Origin: Pleionea litopenaei
GTDB lineage: Bacteria > Pseudomonadota > Gammaproteobacteria > Enterobacterales > Kangiellaceae
Assembly: GCF_031198435.1 (NCBI RefSeq)
Contig: NZ_CP133548.1
Coordinates: 1,924,501 to 1,988,500 of the forward strand
Direction of reading: 5' to 3'
DNA length: 64,000 bases
Below, piece by piece: positions 10,394 through 19,705 of this stretch. Position 1 is the first letter of the stretch, and each line of letters begins with the position of its first letter. Made by a program: the position numbers and the translations under genes. Under the pieces are notes generated by a model that worked only from the letters and a program-made list of their open reading frames with translations, searched no databases and was not told where the DNA came from.

Positions 10394-11086
10394 ATGAAAT
10401 TATTGCTTATTGAAGACAATCAAGATCTCGCGACTAACCTTGTTCAGTTCTTTGAACATCATGGATTCGTCGTAGATTACGCGAATAACGGACAGCTAGG
10501 ATTGCAGCTTGCCGAAGAGCACTACTTCGACATTATTATACTCGATTTAATGCTACCTAAACTTGACGGCATTGAGGTTTGCAACCGACTTCGCGAAAAT
10601 GCTCAACGTCATATTCCTATCATCATGCTCACCGCGAGAGACTCCTTGCAAGATAAGCTATTGGGGTTTTCAAGCGGTGCAGATGATTACTTAACGAAAC
10701 CTTTCGAACTCAAAGAACTTCGAGCTCGCTGCCTGGCTATTTGCCAACGCATCAGTCCAAATACACAACTGAGTATACAACAACTAACGTTATCTCCAAG
10801 CAAGAAAACCGTAACCTTCAACAATATCGAGGTTAAGCTTAGTAGCATGGCTTTTAAGATTCTGCACATTCTAATGCAAGCTTATCCCAATATGGTTAGT
10901 CGCCGTGATCTGACGGAACAATTATGGCCCGATGAACCTACCCAATCCGATGCACTTCGCTCGCATATTTATCAATTGCGCAAGGCCTTTGATCAACATT
11001 GCAAAGAGGACATTATTAAAACCTATCACGGTGTGGGATTTGGCTTGCACTTGATAAAACCTGAGTTAAACAACAATGTCGACTAA
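10394..11086 (+). CDS. OmpR/PhoB-family response regulator
   Basis: 230 residues: receiver domain 1-118 (E7-D8 pocket, phospho-Asp D51 in IIILDLMLP, Thr in MLTARDS, Lys in LTKPF) and a winged-helix DNA-binding domain about 130-225 (LRSHIYQLRKAFD, the OmpR recognition helix). It overlaps the next gene, its kinase, by 11 bases, which implies translational coupling. The stimulus is unknown; the exported DJ-1-like protein upstream is separated by a terminator and is not obviously part of the system. Confidence 0.9.
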   Translation: MKLLLIEDNQDLATNLVQFFEHHGFVVDYANNGQLGLQLAEEHYFDIIILDLMLPKLDGIEVCNRLRENAQRHIPIIMLTARDSLQDKLLGFSSGADDYLTKPFELKELRARCLAICQRISPNTQLSIQQLTLSPSKKTVTFNNIEVKLSSMAFKILHILMQAYPNMVSRRDLTEQLWPDEPTQSDALRSHIYQLRKAFDQHCKEDIIKTYHGVGFGLHLIKPELNNNVD

Positions 11087-12344
11087 ACAGACCAGTATAA
11101 AACGACTGATCATTCTCTATTTCGTTTGCTTTGCCGTTTTTCTTTCTCTACTTTTCAGTGCTATCAGCTTTCTAAACCTCTATGCCATTGAAGATGAATA
11201 CTTCGAATTGCAGTTAAAAGAAGAAGCCGAGTATCTAAATCAAGAATTTCAACGAACAGGCATTTATGCAGAACCACGGGTTCCTTATATACAGATCGCA
11301 AACAGTCGCGATGAGTTTCCTGAAGATATTCGAGCGATAGCACTGGAGGAACCTCAAAGAGTTGAGTTCGATGGTTCAGCGCAACGCTACTATCATGTTT
11401 ATCCTTTAAATCAAGAGGGTGCTTATCTGGTTGCTGAAGTAAGCCAACGACTGTTGGTTCGATCGAGTCGTGACAGTATTTTTTGGTTGTTAGGCGTTGT
11501 ATCGACTTTGATGATAGGTATCGCGATACTGCTCGCAGTTATTGTCGGTAAAAAAAGCATACAGCCACTTTCTAATTTAACGAGAAAAGTAAAAGCACTT
11601 TCACCTGACGATATTCCAAAGAAATTACCCGTTGACTACCCCAACAATGAAGTCGGTGAGTTAGCCGATGCCTTTAATCAGTTACTTCAACGGATACATC
11701 AGTTTATTGTCCGTGAGCAGCACTTTACTCGAGATATTAGTCATGAGCTTAGAACGCCACTTGCCGTTATAAAAAGTTCCTGCGAACTCATTCTTTTAGA
11801 AAAAGCGGTATTAAGTGATAAACAGGTTGAACATCTACAAAAGATTGTTAATTCGAGTGATCAAATGCAACAGGTAATCACAACATTACTTTGCTTAGCG
11901 CGAGAAGATGAGAGTTTACTCAATGATAAAACCCGAGTTGTAAATGTGGTTGAAAAAGTATTGTTAGAGCAAATCAATAGTAAAAACGATGAGGTTGATA
12001 TTCAAATTGATATCGACGACTCTCTGTTCCTTCCTATTTCAGAAGTACCCTTATATATATTGCTCAGTAATCTCGTGAGTAATGCTATGCATTACACAGA
12101 GCATGGGTATATTAAGATATACGTTACTGATCACACGTTATGCATTGAAGACAGTGGAAAAGGCATCGATGCAAAGATAAAAGACAAAGCCACTGAACTA
12201 TTTATTAAATCACCACAAAGCCAAGGGTTCGGCATTGGTTTGTCACTCGTTGACCGACTATGTGAGCAACTCGGTTTGACGTTTCAACTACAACACTTAG
12301 CGCAAGGCACTCGTGCAGTCATCGTATTCAAAAAGGAAGTGTAA
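11076..12344 (+). CDS. Membrane sensor histidine kinase, EnvZ/QseC type
   Basis: 422 residues. TM1 about 9-37, a periplasmic region about 38-133 with no recognised ligand domain, TM2 about 134-158, HAMP-like linker 160-210, dimerisation domain with H223 in FTRDISHELRTPLA, and an ATPase domain with N-box LLSNLVSNAMHYT, G1 EDSGKGID and G2 GFGIGLSLVDRLC. Complete by length. It begins inside the regulator gene and forms a two-gene operon with it. Confidence 0.9.
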   Translation: MSTKQTSIKRLIILYFVCFAVFLSLLFSAISFLNLYAIEDEYFELQLKEEAEYLNQEFQRTGIYAEPRVPYIQIANSRDEFPEDIRAIALEEPQRVEFDGSAQRYYHVYPLNQEGAYLVAEVSQRLLVRSSRDSIFWLLGVVSTLMIGIAILLAVIVGKKSIQPLSNLTRKVKALSPDDIPKKLPVDYPNNEVGELADAFNQLLQRIHQFIVREQHFTRDISHELRTPLAVIKSSCELILLEKAVLSDKQVEHLQKIVNSSDQMQQVITTLLCLAREDESLLNDKTRVVNVVEKVLLEQINSKNDEVDIQIDIDDSLFLPISEVPLYILLSNLVSNAMHYTEHGYIKIYVTDHTLCIEDSGKGIDAKIKDKATELFIKSPQSQGFGIGLSLVDRLCEQLGLTFQLQHLAQGTRAVIVFKKEV

Positions 12345-12389
12345 GCACTCAAATTCAAACAATAAGAGTGCTTAACTTAAGGTTATCGA

Positions 12390-14396
12390 TTATTTTAACT
12401 TAACCGATGGCGTAAATGGCTTGACCCCCATTGCTTGATAAATTTTTTCAGGCTGAAACATTCGGTCCCCTTGTATAACTAAAGATGCCTTTCTGAGGTC
12501 GGAAATGTTATTCACAGGATTCCCATTAATCAGTACTAAATCAGCATCTTTGCCAACAGTGATAGAGCCAGTTGAACTGTCTTTACCAACCACTTTCGCT
12601 GAATTTAAACTACCAATTTTTAAAACTTCAATCGTTGGAATTCCTGCCATGGCATAGAGTTCAAGCTCACGAAGTAAAGTAAACCCAGTAAACGCATCAG
12701 TACCTGGAATAATAGGAACGCCTGCGTCATACAATTTTTTCGTCATGGTTAATAATGCCTTAGCACCTGCCTGATACGAAGCATCTTGCTCAGGCGAATC
12801 AATCTTCATGGTCGCTGTTTTTAAACCGCGTTGAAATAACGGAGGGAGGTGCTCGGCAATGGCAGCGTACTCAGGATCGATTTGCTTATCTCGAGTGAGT
12901 AGCAAGCTATTAAAAGTAGACACGGTTAAATCAACCTCAATGCCTTTATCAGCCAGCATTTTGATAAAGTCTTTCACTTCTTTACTGTCTAAGTCTAAGT
13001 CTTTTGCCTGCTCACCAATTAAGGTAAATCGTAACCGCTGGCGGGTATCAATTTTGTCGCCACCAAGAAAGTTTAAAAATAACATATTAACATGCTGAAT
13101 TTCGTCGAAACCGGCAGCAACGGCCTGCTCAGCTGACATAAATGCAGGGATATGCCCAGACAGACGCAGCCCTCGCTTATGAATATGCTGAGCTAAAGCT
13201 TTCATCCATTTAGGATCCATCGATGAATAGGTTTTTATTTGAATATAACCTCGGTCAGCATACCAATCGACAGCCTCTTTAGCCTCTTCGAGCGTCTCTA
13301 CGGTAATTCCATTACCCGCGGAGTATTCGCTTTTCTTATCGATAAAACCTGACTTATAGATTCGCGTGCCCAAATAACTTTTACGAAACAGTTTTTCAAT
13401 ATCTTCCATATTGCTAGGACTGTTACCTATATCTCTGACACTCGTGACCCCTGCAGCCAAATAATTGAAGCCGTCAGTCTTGGATAAATGACCATGCATA
13501 TCCCATAACCCAGGAATCAACGTTTGTCCCGATGCATCGATCTCTTGAACATTGTTGGGCGCTTTTAAATTCTTGCCAATCGCAGCTATCTTTTTTCCTT
13601 TGATCAGAACATCTGTGTCAGATAAGACTTGGTTACTTTCAAAATCAACAACCTTCGCATTGCGAATCATCAATGGTTGATTAAGAGGCGTTGTCAGTTC
13701 AGCTGATAAGTCAGAGAAATATTCTTGCTCCGCTTTTTCTGACAGTTGTTTTAATTGCTCAAAGGTTTCCATTCCCCAACCTTCACGAATACCACGAATG
13801 AATCCTGCGTTTAACGAAAATAGATAACCTTTATCATCAAACCAAAGAAACTGTGGCGTTAAATTAAGACCGGATAATGCGTATAAATGAACCGTCTGCT
13901 GTTGATCGGCACCCTTTAATACTTGAGTGGTGACTTTGGTCAGTTGAGCCTTGCCCGATGGAAATAAATCGAGCTGATTAAACGGCGCTTTGAGAAGCGC
14001 TCGAACCAATGCGGCATTATTAATTCCATCAACGGGAATATAAAACTGATCATCTTTAATTGATTCACGTCCATCATCGGCTCTGCTCGACCAAGTTGCG
14101 ATGCCGTCCTTTACCGAGAAGACCTCTTTGACAGGCGCCCCAAAGGCTGAGATGCCTTCCACTGTCACGCCAATCGGAAATCCTTGTGGATTCAATGTAT
14201 AATTTTCTTGTAAGGTTAAGCGGCGATTATTCCAACTTAACTCAATCGTTGAATTGAGTGATGATTCATTGGGAACATTAGTAATTTGTTTTCCCATCAA
14301 TCCTTTGTCGTTATACAGTTCTAATACGATGGTTTCACTTGCCCAAAGAGATGGCAACATCCATAGCGAAGCCAACAAACTCAAGAAATATTTCAT
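12390..14396 (-). CDS. Exported metal-dependent amidohydrolase
   Basis: The ATG at 14396, with AGGGG upstream and a good signal peptide (MKYFLSLLASLWMLPSLWAS), is preferred over the 20-residue longer frame; 668 residues. The first 240 residues are a beta-rich region unlike typical amidohydrolases. The catalytic TIM barrel (imidazolonepropionase/prolidase-like, COG1228 type) follows: H301/H303 in WDMHGH, a carboxylated-Lys candidate in YIQIKTYSS, His in LSGHIPA and EIQHVN, and metal-ligand D567 in IPGTDAF. The C-terminal beta-sandwich has GSITVGKDADLVLING. Secreted members hydrolyse dipeptides or other amides; the substrate is not readable. Convergent with the kinase gene. Confidence 0.87.
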   Translation of the reverse strand: MKYFLSLLASLWMLPSLWASETIVLELYNDKGLMGKQITNVPNESSLNSTIELSWNNRRLTLQENYTLNPQGFPIGVTVEGISAFGAPVKEVFSVKDGIATWSSRADDGRESIKDDQFYIPVDGINNAALVRALLKAPFNQLDLFPSGKAQLTKVTTQVLKGADQQQTVHLYALSGLNLTPQFLWFDDKGYLFSLNAGFIRGIREGWGMETFEQLKQLSEKAEQEYFSDLSAELTTPLNQPLMIRNAKVVDFESNQVLSDTDVLIKGKKIAAIGKNLKAPNNVQEIDASGQTLIPGLWDMHGHLSKTDGFNYLAAGVTSVRDIGNSPSNMEDIEKLFRKSYLGTRIYKSGFIDKKSEYSAGNGITVETLEEAKEAVDWYADRGYIQIKTYSSMDPKWMKALAQHIHKRGLRLSGHIPAFMSAEQAVAAGFDEIQHVNMLFLNFLGGDKIDTRQRLRFTLIGEQAKDLDLDSKEVKDFIKMLADKGIEVDLTVSTFNSLLLTRDKQIDPEYAAIAEHLPPLFQRGLKTATMKIDSPEQDASYQAGAKALLTMTKKLYDAGVPIIPGTDAFTGFTLLRELELYAMAGIPTIEVLKIGSLNSAKVVGKDSSTGSITVGKDADLVLINGNPVNNISDLRKASLVIQGDRMFQPEKIYQAMGVKPFTPSVKLK

Positions 14397-14580
14397 CTTT
14401 TGCCCCTTGTTGAATTTGGTGATTCTTAACTCTGATCCATCATCGATACAACGCAATTCGACTTTGCTAAGTGTACACCGAATTTAACCATCGTCGAGAT
14501 TGCCTTTGTAACAAGCAATTTAACTAAGATTTGCACTAAAAGAGAAATATCTAGAGGAGAAATGTAAATAATGGACTGTT

Positions 14581-14644
14581 GAGTGAGTAGCTATGGTAAT
14601 GTCTACTCACTCGGCAAAGCAGGTTCACTCTGGCCGGTGAACCT
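14581..14644 (-). other. Two tandem perfect hairpins downstream of the QueF-like gene
   Basis: GAGTGAGTAG (14581-14590) pairs with CTACTCACTC (14603-14612), and AGGTTCAC (14621-14628) pairs with GTGAACCT (14637-14644). Both lie just after the stop of the minus-strand QueF-like gene. Neither is followed by a T-run. They may be a 3' end processing or stabilising structure or a factor-dependent terminator. The rest of 14457-14651 shows nothing else. Confidence 0.5.
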
Positions 14645-14651
14645 AAGTCAG

Positions 14652-15086
14652 TTAAAGTACGACATCCCAAACATCGTCATTCGACATCCAATCACGATAT
14701 TTTTCATCACCGCCTCGAGCACCCCAATCAGAATCGATGGTTAGCCGCGAGCTGATTCCACCTCTTGGATTACAGATCATAACCAATCGCAGACGGTCAG
14801 GTTCATACACTTCCATAAGGTGTTCGTAGAACACATTAATCAAACGTTCATAAGACACCACAATATTACGCAATTGATACACGTATTGCTTTAAGGCTTT
14901 CAGCTCAATGATCTTATTGGTCGGATAAAAGGTTAAGTAGACCGTCGCAAAATCAGGCTGCTCTTGTACGCCCAGAAAAGTAAACTCAGGAATTTTTACT
15001 TTTATTTCATAAGCGCCATTGGATGGATTTGGCAGAGCTTTTAAAAGCCCTGAATCAATTTTTTCCCATGTTTGTACTTCACTCAT
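14652..15086 (-). CDS. QueF-family (T-fold) protein lacking the catalytic cysteine
   Basis: 144 residues. QueF reduces preQ0 to preQ1 in queuosine synthesis. The T-fold signatures are clear: EFTFLGVQEQPDFATVYL (34-51) around the proton-donor D45, the QueF motif ELKALKQYVY (61-70), a substrate-binding Glu at E80 (VVSYERL) and NPRGGISS (106-113). But the thioimide-forming cysteine, which precedes QPDFA by about seven residues in QueF (SLCPxTGQPD), is absent: the segment has Gly39 and is one residue shorter. The His next to the Glu is Tyr79. The only cysteine is C105. So the fold and probably purine binding are kept while reductase chemistry looks lost. Divergent from metH across a 330-base spacer. 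Confidence 0.8.
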   Translation of the reverse strand: MSEVQTWEKIDSGLLKALPNPSNGAYEIKVKIPEFTFLGVQEQPDFATVYLTFYPTNKIIELKALKQYVYQLRNIVVSYERLINVFYEHLMEVYEPDRLRLVMICNPRGGISSRLTIDSDWGARGGDEKYRDWMSNDDVWDVVL

Positions 15087-15117
15087 ATCAACTCTCTACG
15101 CTGGTGGGTGGTTCACG

Positions 15118-15187
15118 GTATTACTGTGATTTAACTTCTGTGATCTAACATCTTTGACCTAACATCTGTGACCGAACACCGTTGGTT
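15118..15187. repeat. Five degenerate 14-bp tandem repeats
   Basis: Units at 15118, 15132, 15146, 15160 and 15174, consensus TAACATCTGTGACC. The third and fourth units differ at one base; the outer ones are more diverged. They sit between the divergent QueF-like gene and metH and may overlap the QueF-like gene's promoter. Confidence 0.7.
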
Positions 15188-15371
15188 TAAGGTTCATCGC
15201 CTAATTATCGACAACAACATCGTTGCAATAACGCTCGGTTGGATTAAACGGTTAGGTTAACTATAGTCAAAGTTATAAACAGAAAGGTTGCTCCCTTTGC
15301 AAATAACCTATTGCTTTGTCTGGACAAATAAAGGTTTATCTTTGACTTTAAGTCATGGATAATACACTTCT

Positions 15372-15387
15372 TTACGTCTAGACGTCT
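15372..15387 (+). promoter_or_regulatory. MetJ operator (two adjacent met boxes)
   Basis: TTACGTCT followed directly by AGACGTCT. The second is a perfect 8-bp met box (consensus AGACGTCT) and the first matches six of eight bases. MetJ binds tandem boxes cooperatively with SAM as corepressor. The site lies 31 bases before the metH start codon, so repression of methionine synthase by SAM is expected. Confidence 0.75.
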
Positions 15388-15417
15388 ATAACAAATTAGG
15401 TCAATAAAGAATTTAAT

Positions 15418-18400
15418 ATGAAATCTGAAAAAGAAAGCCAATTAATTCAAATACTTAAAGAGCGCATATTGATATTAGACGGTGCGATGGGCACGATGAT
15501 TCAGCGTTTCAAGCTTTCTGAAAGCGACTATCGGGGGCTTCGTTTTGCTGGTTGGCCGAGCGATTTAAAAGGCAATAACGATCTTTTAACGTTAACTCGA
15601 CCCGACATTATTGAAGATATTCATCGACAATATTTAGCCGCTGGCGCCGATATTATTGAAACTAACACCTTCAATGGAAACGCCGCTTCAATGTCTGACT
15701 ACGGCATGGAGTCGCTGGTTGACGAATTAAATTATGAATCGGCTCGCCTTGCTCGAAGAATTGCCGACGAATTTACCGATCGTCCGCGTTTCGTCGCAGG
15801 TGTGCTTGGCCCGACCAACAAAACAGCCAGTATTTCTCCTGATGTAAATCGACCAGATTTTCGAAACATTCATTTTGATGATTTAAAAAACGATTACCTA
15901 GTTGCCGCAAGAGCCTTGGTTCGCGGTGGTGCAGACATACTTTTAATTGAAACCATCTTTGATACCTTAAATGCTAAGGCTTGTGCTTTTGCAGTATTGG
16001 AATTATTCGATGAACTTGGCTATCGCTTGCCCGTAATGATATCAGGCACAATAACCGACGCATCCGGGCGTACACTCACCGGACAGACAACGGCGGCATT
16101 TTATAACTCGTTACGTCACATCAAGCCCATTTCATTCGGGCTTAACTGTGCGCTCGGCGCCAAACAACTGCGCGCTTACGTCGAAGAACTGAGCAATATC
16201 TGTGAGTGCTTTGTTAGTGCTCACCCAAATGCCGGTTTGCCCAATGAGTTCGGGGAATACGATGAAACGGCGAACGCGATGGCAAACGACATTAGAGAGT
16301 GGGCAGACAGCGGTTTTCTGAACATTGTTGGTGGATGTTGCGGTACCACGCCAGAACACATAGCGGCCATTGCCAAAGCAGTGAATGACGCTACGCCCAG
16401 AGTTCGACCTACCATAGAGCCCGCGATGCGCCTTTCAGGACTGGAACCGTTAACCATCGATAAAAGCTCTCTGTTCGTCAACATTGGTGAGCGCACCAAC
16501 GTGACAGGCTCGGCAAAATTCTTGCGCTTAATAAAAGAAGATGACTACGAAACTGCACTAGAGGTCGCACTCGATCAAGTGAATAATGGCGCGCAACTGA
16601 TCGACATAAATATGGACGAAGGGATGTTAGATTCTGTCGCGGCAATGGAGCGCTTTTTAAAGCTGATCGCTTCTGAACCTGATATTAGCCGCGTGCCTAT
16701 CGTTTTAGATTCTTCAAAGTGGGAAGTCATTGAAGCTGGGCTAAAATGCATTCAAGGAAAAGGCGTGGTTAACTCTATCTCCCTTAAAGAGGGAGAAGAC
16801 AGTTTTATTCAGCAAGCGAAACTGGTTCAAAAGTACGGTGCAGCGGTTATCGTTATGGCGTTTGATGAACGAGGTCAAGCCGATACTTACCAACGCAAAA
16901 TAGATATTTGTCAGCGCGCCTATCAATTATTACTAAGTATCGATTTTCCTGCCGAAGATATCATTTTCGATCCCAACATCTTTGCTGTTGCGACGGGCAT
17001 CGAAGAACATAACCGCTATGGTCTCGACTTTATTGAAACGTGTGCTTGGATTAAACAGCATTTACCTCATGCGCTCATCAGTGGCGGTGTTTCAAATCTA
17101 TCGTTTTCATTTCGAGGGAACAACCCGGTTCGAGAGGCAATGCACGCCGTATTTTTGTACCACGCCATTCAAGCGGGCCTTACAATGGGCATTGTTAACG
17201 CAGGCCAGTTAGCTGTTTATTCGGATATTCCAGAGACGCTAAAAAACGCCTGTGAAGATGTCATTTTAAATCGTACTGAAAACGCAACAGAGCAACTTGT
17301 CTCGCTTGCCGAATCTTTTCGTGGTGATGGTGCTGAACAACAAAAACAACAACAAGAATGGCGCGACTGGCCGGTTTCAAAGCGACTCGAATACGCATTA
17401 GTTAAAGGCATCACTGAGTTCGTCGAAGTCGATACCGAAGAGGCTCGATTGGCCTCTGAAAAGCCACTGCATGTTATTGAAGGTCCATTAATGGATGGCA
17501 TGAATGTCGTCGGTGATTTATTTGGTTCAGGAAAAATGTTTTTGCCTCAAGTGGTTAAATCTGCTCGAGTGATGAAGAAAGCGGTCGCTTATCTGTTACC
17601 TTATATGGAACAAGATAAGTCGCAAAGTCAGTCTGCCGGAAAAGTGCTGATGGCAACCGTTAAAGGTGATGTTCACGATATTGGTAAGAACATTGTCGGT
17701 GTTGTTCTTCAGTGCAATGGATATGAGGTCATCGACTTGGGTGTTATGGTCGCTGCCGATAAAATACTGGCCACTGCAGCCGAGGAACAATGCGATATTA
17801 TTGGATTGTCAGGATTAATCACGCCTTCTCTCGATGAAATGGTGCACATTGCCAAAGAAATGCAACGCCTTGAACTCGATACTCCGCTATTGATAGGTGG
17901 TGCTACCACCTCGAGCATTCATACTGCGGTAAAAATAGATCCTCAATACCAACATGCTGTTATTCATGTTCAAGATGCTTCACGAGTTGTTAACGTTGCG
18001 GCGAAACTCTTATCAAAAGAGCAACGCTCTAACTTTATTCAAACCATGAAACATGAGTATCAAGATAAACGTGAACAACGCGCCAAACGCGATGATACAA
18101 AAGCATTGGTAAGCTTCGCCGAAGCCAACTCCAACGGAGCAAATATCGATTGGTCTAATTATCATTCAAGCGAGCCGTCTTTCCTTGGTACGAAAGTCTT
18201 TGAAGACTACCCACTCGACGACCTCATCGAACGAATCGACTGGACGCCTTTCTTTCGCTCTTGGGAGCTCGCGGGTCGCTACCCGAAAATTCTCGACGAC
18301 GAGGTTGTTGGCGAGTCTGCGCGAAAACTGTTTGACGATGCACAGCAGATGCTAGAGCGCATTGTGTCTGAAAAATGGTTAACCGCGCGAGCAGTCATCG

Positions 18401-19068
18401 GCTTTTACCCAGCGAGCTCTCAAGGCAACAGTATTGAGCTTGATGATCAAGAGAATAAGGTTAGCTTTCACTTTCTTCGGCAGCAAATTCGTAAAAAGAA
18501 TGGTGCCTATAATCAATGTTTAGCCGACTTCATTGCTCCTAAAAGTACTGGGCTCAAAGATTACCTTGGCGCTTTTGCCGTGACTGCAGGTATTGGTATC
18601 GATGAACATGTTGCTCGTTTTGAAGCAGAACACGATGACTATTCCGCCATCTTACTAAAAGCGTTAGCGGATCGCTTAGCGGAAGCTTTAGCCGAACGTA
18701 TGCATGAGAAAGTACGTAAAGAATATTGGGGCTACGCCAGTGAAGAGGCCTTGAACAACGATGCGTTAATTGCAGAGAAGTACCGAGGTATTCGACCAGC
18801 GCCCGGCTACCCAGCTTGCCCAGATCATACCGAAAAAGGGACCTTGTGGAAGCTACTTGATGTTGATCGAGCTATCGATTTACACTTAACGGAAAGCTAC
18901 GCAATGACACCAACGGCTGCCGTGAGCGGATTTTACTTTGCTCATCCCGACGCCAAATATTTTGGTGTCGGTAAAATCAATCGAGATCAAGTTGAAGATT
19001 ACGCGCAACGCAAGGGCCTAGATATAGCTACGGTTGAGCGTTGGTTGGCTCCGACTTTGGCTTATTAA
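15418..19068 (+). CDS. metH: Cobalamin-dependent methionine synthase
   Basis: 1216 residues, full length for MetH. It transfers methyl from 5-methyl-THF to homocysteine through B12. Domains in order: homocysteine methyltransferase (about 10-330; zinc cysteines in GLNCALG and [10 protein letters not shown]), pterin-binding domain (about 355-615; [11 protein letters not shown]), B12 cap and binding domains (about 650-890; [11 protein letters not shown] with cobalt ligand H753, then [11 protein letters not shown]) and the SAM-dependent reactivation domain (about 905-1210; [15 protein letters not shown]). Everything needed for activity is present. A MetJ operator lies just upstream. No cobalamin riboswitch is visible in the 330-base leader region. 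The histidine phosphatase gene follows after 28 bases. Confidence 0.98.
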   Translation: MKSEKESQLIQILKERILILDGAMGTMIQRFKLSESDYRGLRFAGWPSDLKGNNDLLTLTRPDIIEDIHRQYLAAGADIIETNTFNGNAASMSDYGMESLVDELNYESARLARRIADEFTDRPRFVAGVLGPTNKTASISPDVNRPDFRNIHFDDLKNDYLVAARALVRGGADILLIETIFDTLNAKACAFAVLELFDELGYRLPVMISGTITDASGRTLTGQTTAAFYNSLRHIKPISFGLNCALGAKQLRAYVEELSNICECFVSAHPNAGLPNEFGEYDETANAMANDIREWADSGFLNIVGGCCGTTPEHIAAIAKAVNDATPRVRPTIEPAMRLSGLEPLTIDKSSLFVNIGERTNVTGSAKFLRLIKEDDYETALEVALDQVNNGAQLIDINMDEGMLDSVAAMERFLKLIASEPDISRVPIVLDSSKWEVIEAGLKCIQGKGVVNSISLKEGEDSFIQQAKLVQKYGAAVIVMAFDERGQADTYQRKIDICQRAYQLLLSIDFPAEDIIFDPNIFAVATGIEEHNRYGLDFIETCAWIKQHLPHALISGGVSNLSFSFRGNNPVREAMHAVFLYHAIQAGLTMGIVNAGQLAVYSDIPETLKNACEDVILNRTENATEQLVSLAESFRGDGAEQQKQQQEWRDWPVSKRLEYALVKGITEFVEVDTEEARLASEKPLHVIEGPLMDGMNVVGDLFGSGKMFLPQVVKSARVMKKAVAYLLPYMEQDKSQSQSAGKVLMATVKGDVHDIGKNIVGVVLQCNGYEVIDLGVMVAADKILATAAEEQCDIIGLSGLITPSLDEMVHIAKEMQRLELDTPLLIGGATTSSIHTAVKIDPQYQHAVIHVQDASRVVNVAAKLLSKEQRSNFIQTMKHEYQDKREQRAKRDDTKALVSFAEANSNGANIDWSNYHSSEPSFLGTKVFEDYPLDDLIERIDWTPFFRSWELAGRYPKILDDEVVGESARKLFDDAQQMLERIVSEKWLTARAVIGFYPASSQGNSIELDDQENKVSFHFLRQQIRKKNGAYNQCLADFIAPKSTGLKDYLGAFAVTAGIGIDEHVARFEAEHDDYSAILLKALADRLAEALAERMHEKVRKEYWGYASEEALNNDALIAEKYRGIRPAPGYPACPDHTEKGTLWKLLDVDRAIDLHLTESYAMTPTAAVSGFYFAHPDAKYFGVGKINRDQVEDYAQRKGLDIATVERWLAPTLAY

Positions 19069-19096
19069 CTTATCTGCAATACGAGTGTACTGTTGA

Positions 19097-19702
19097 GTGT
19101 TTAAAAAATTCTTCTTGTCATTGTTAACGCTCACCATTTTAATCGGAGGACCACTCTCTTTCGCAGGAACATTGTTTTCTGCTGGTGCATCGCTGTCGCC
19201 AGAAAAACACAGCGATCAAACCTCTACATTTACTTTATATTTAATGCGTCATGCTGAAAAAGAAAGCCAACAAGCCGACCCTCCGTTAACCATCGAAGGC
19301 CTCGCTAGAGCGACCGCTGTCGCAAATTTTTTAGCCAATAAATCCATTTATTCAGTCTACACAACGCCCTATCTACGCACCCAACAAACCGCTGAGCCTT
19401 TAAGCCGAAAGCTTAAGAAAGACAGCATCGAATACAACCCAAGGCTGCTCGAGTCGTTTGCGCAAAAATTATTAACCAACCAAGAGTCCGCACTCATCGT
19501 TGGGCATAGCAATACAACACCCCAACTGGCTCGACTACTTGGAGCGGAAGAAATACCCGATATGAATGAAAGTACATTTAATTGGCTGATTGAATTAACG
19601 GTGAATGATGGGGTAGTTAAGTGGCGAGTTATTGATACCGACAATCTTCTCGTAACGGACGGTCAAACCGATAACCCACCACTGCTTCAAGATAAGCTCT
19701 AA
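19097..19702 (+). CDS. Exported histidine phosphatase family protein (SixA/phosphoglycerate-mutase-like)
   Basis: 201 residues from a GTG start with an N-terminal hydrophobic segment ending near SFAG. The catalytic motif LYLMRHAEKE gives the RH(A)E signature, with a second conserved Arg in YLRTQQTAEPL and the second His in LIVGHSNTTPQ. The size and context resemble small exported phosphoesterases of the branch-1 family rather than glycolytic mutase. Substrate unknown. Close behind metH but probably functionally unrelated. Confidence 0.85.
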   Translation: MFKKFFLSLLTLTILIGGPLSFAGTLFSAGASLSPEKHSDQTSTFTLYLMRHAEKESQQADPPLTIEGLARATAVANFLANKSIYSVYTTPYLRTQQTAEPLSRKLKKDSIEYNPRLLESFAQKLLTNQESALIVGHSNTTPQLARLLGAEEIPDMNESTFNWLIELTVNDGVVKWRVIDTDNLLVTDGQTDNPPLLQDKL

Positions 19703-19705
19703 CCT

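Noticed and set aside
15188-15371. Cobalamin riboswitch in front of metH
   Set aside because: No B12-box-like sequence was seen; the MetJ boxes explain control better.
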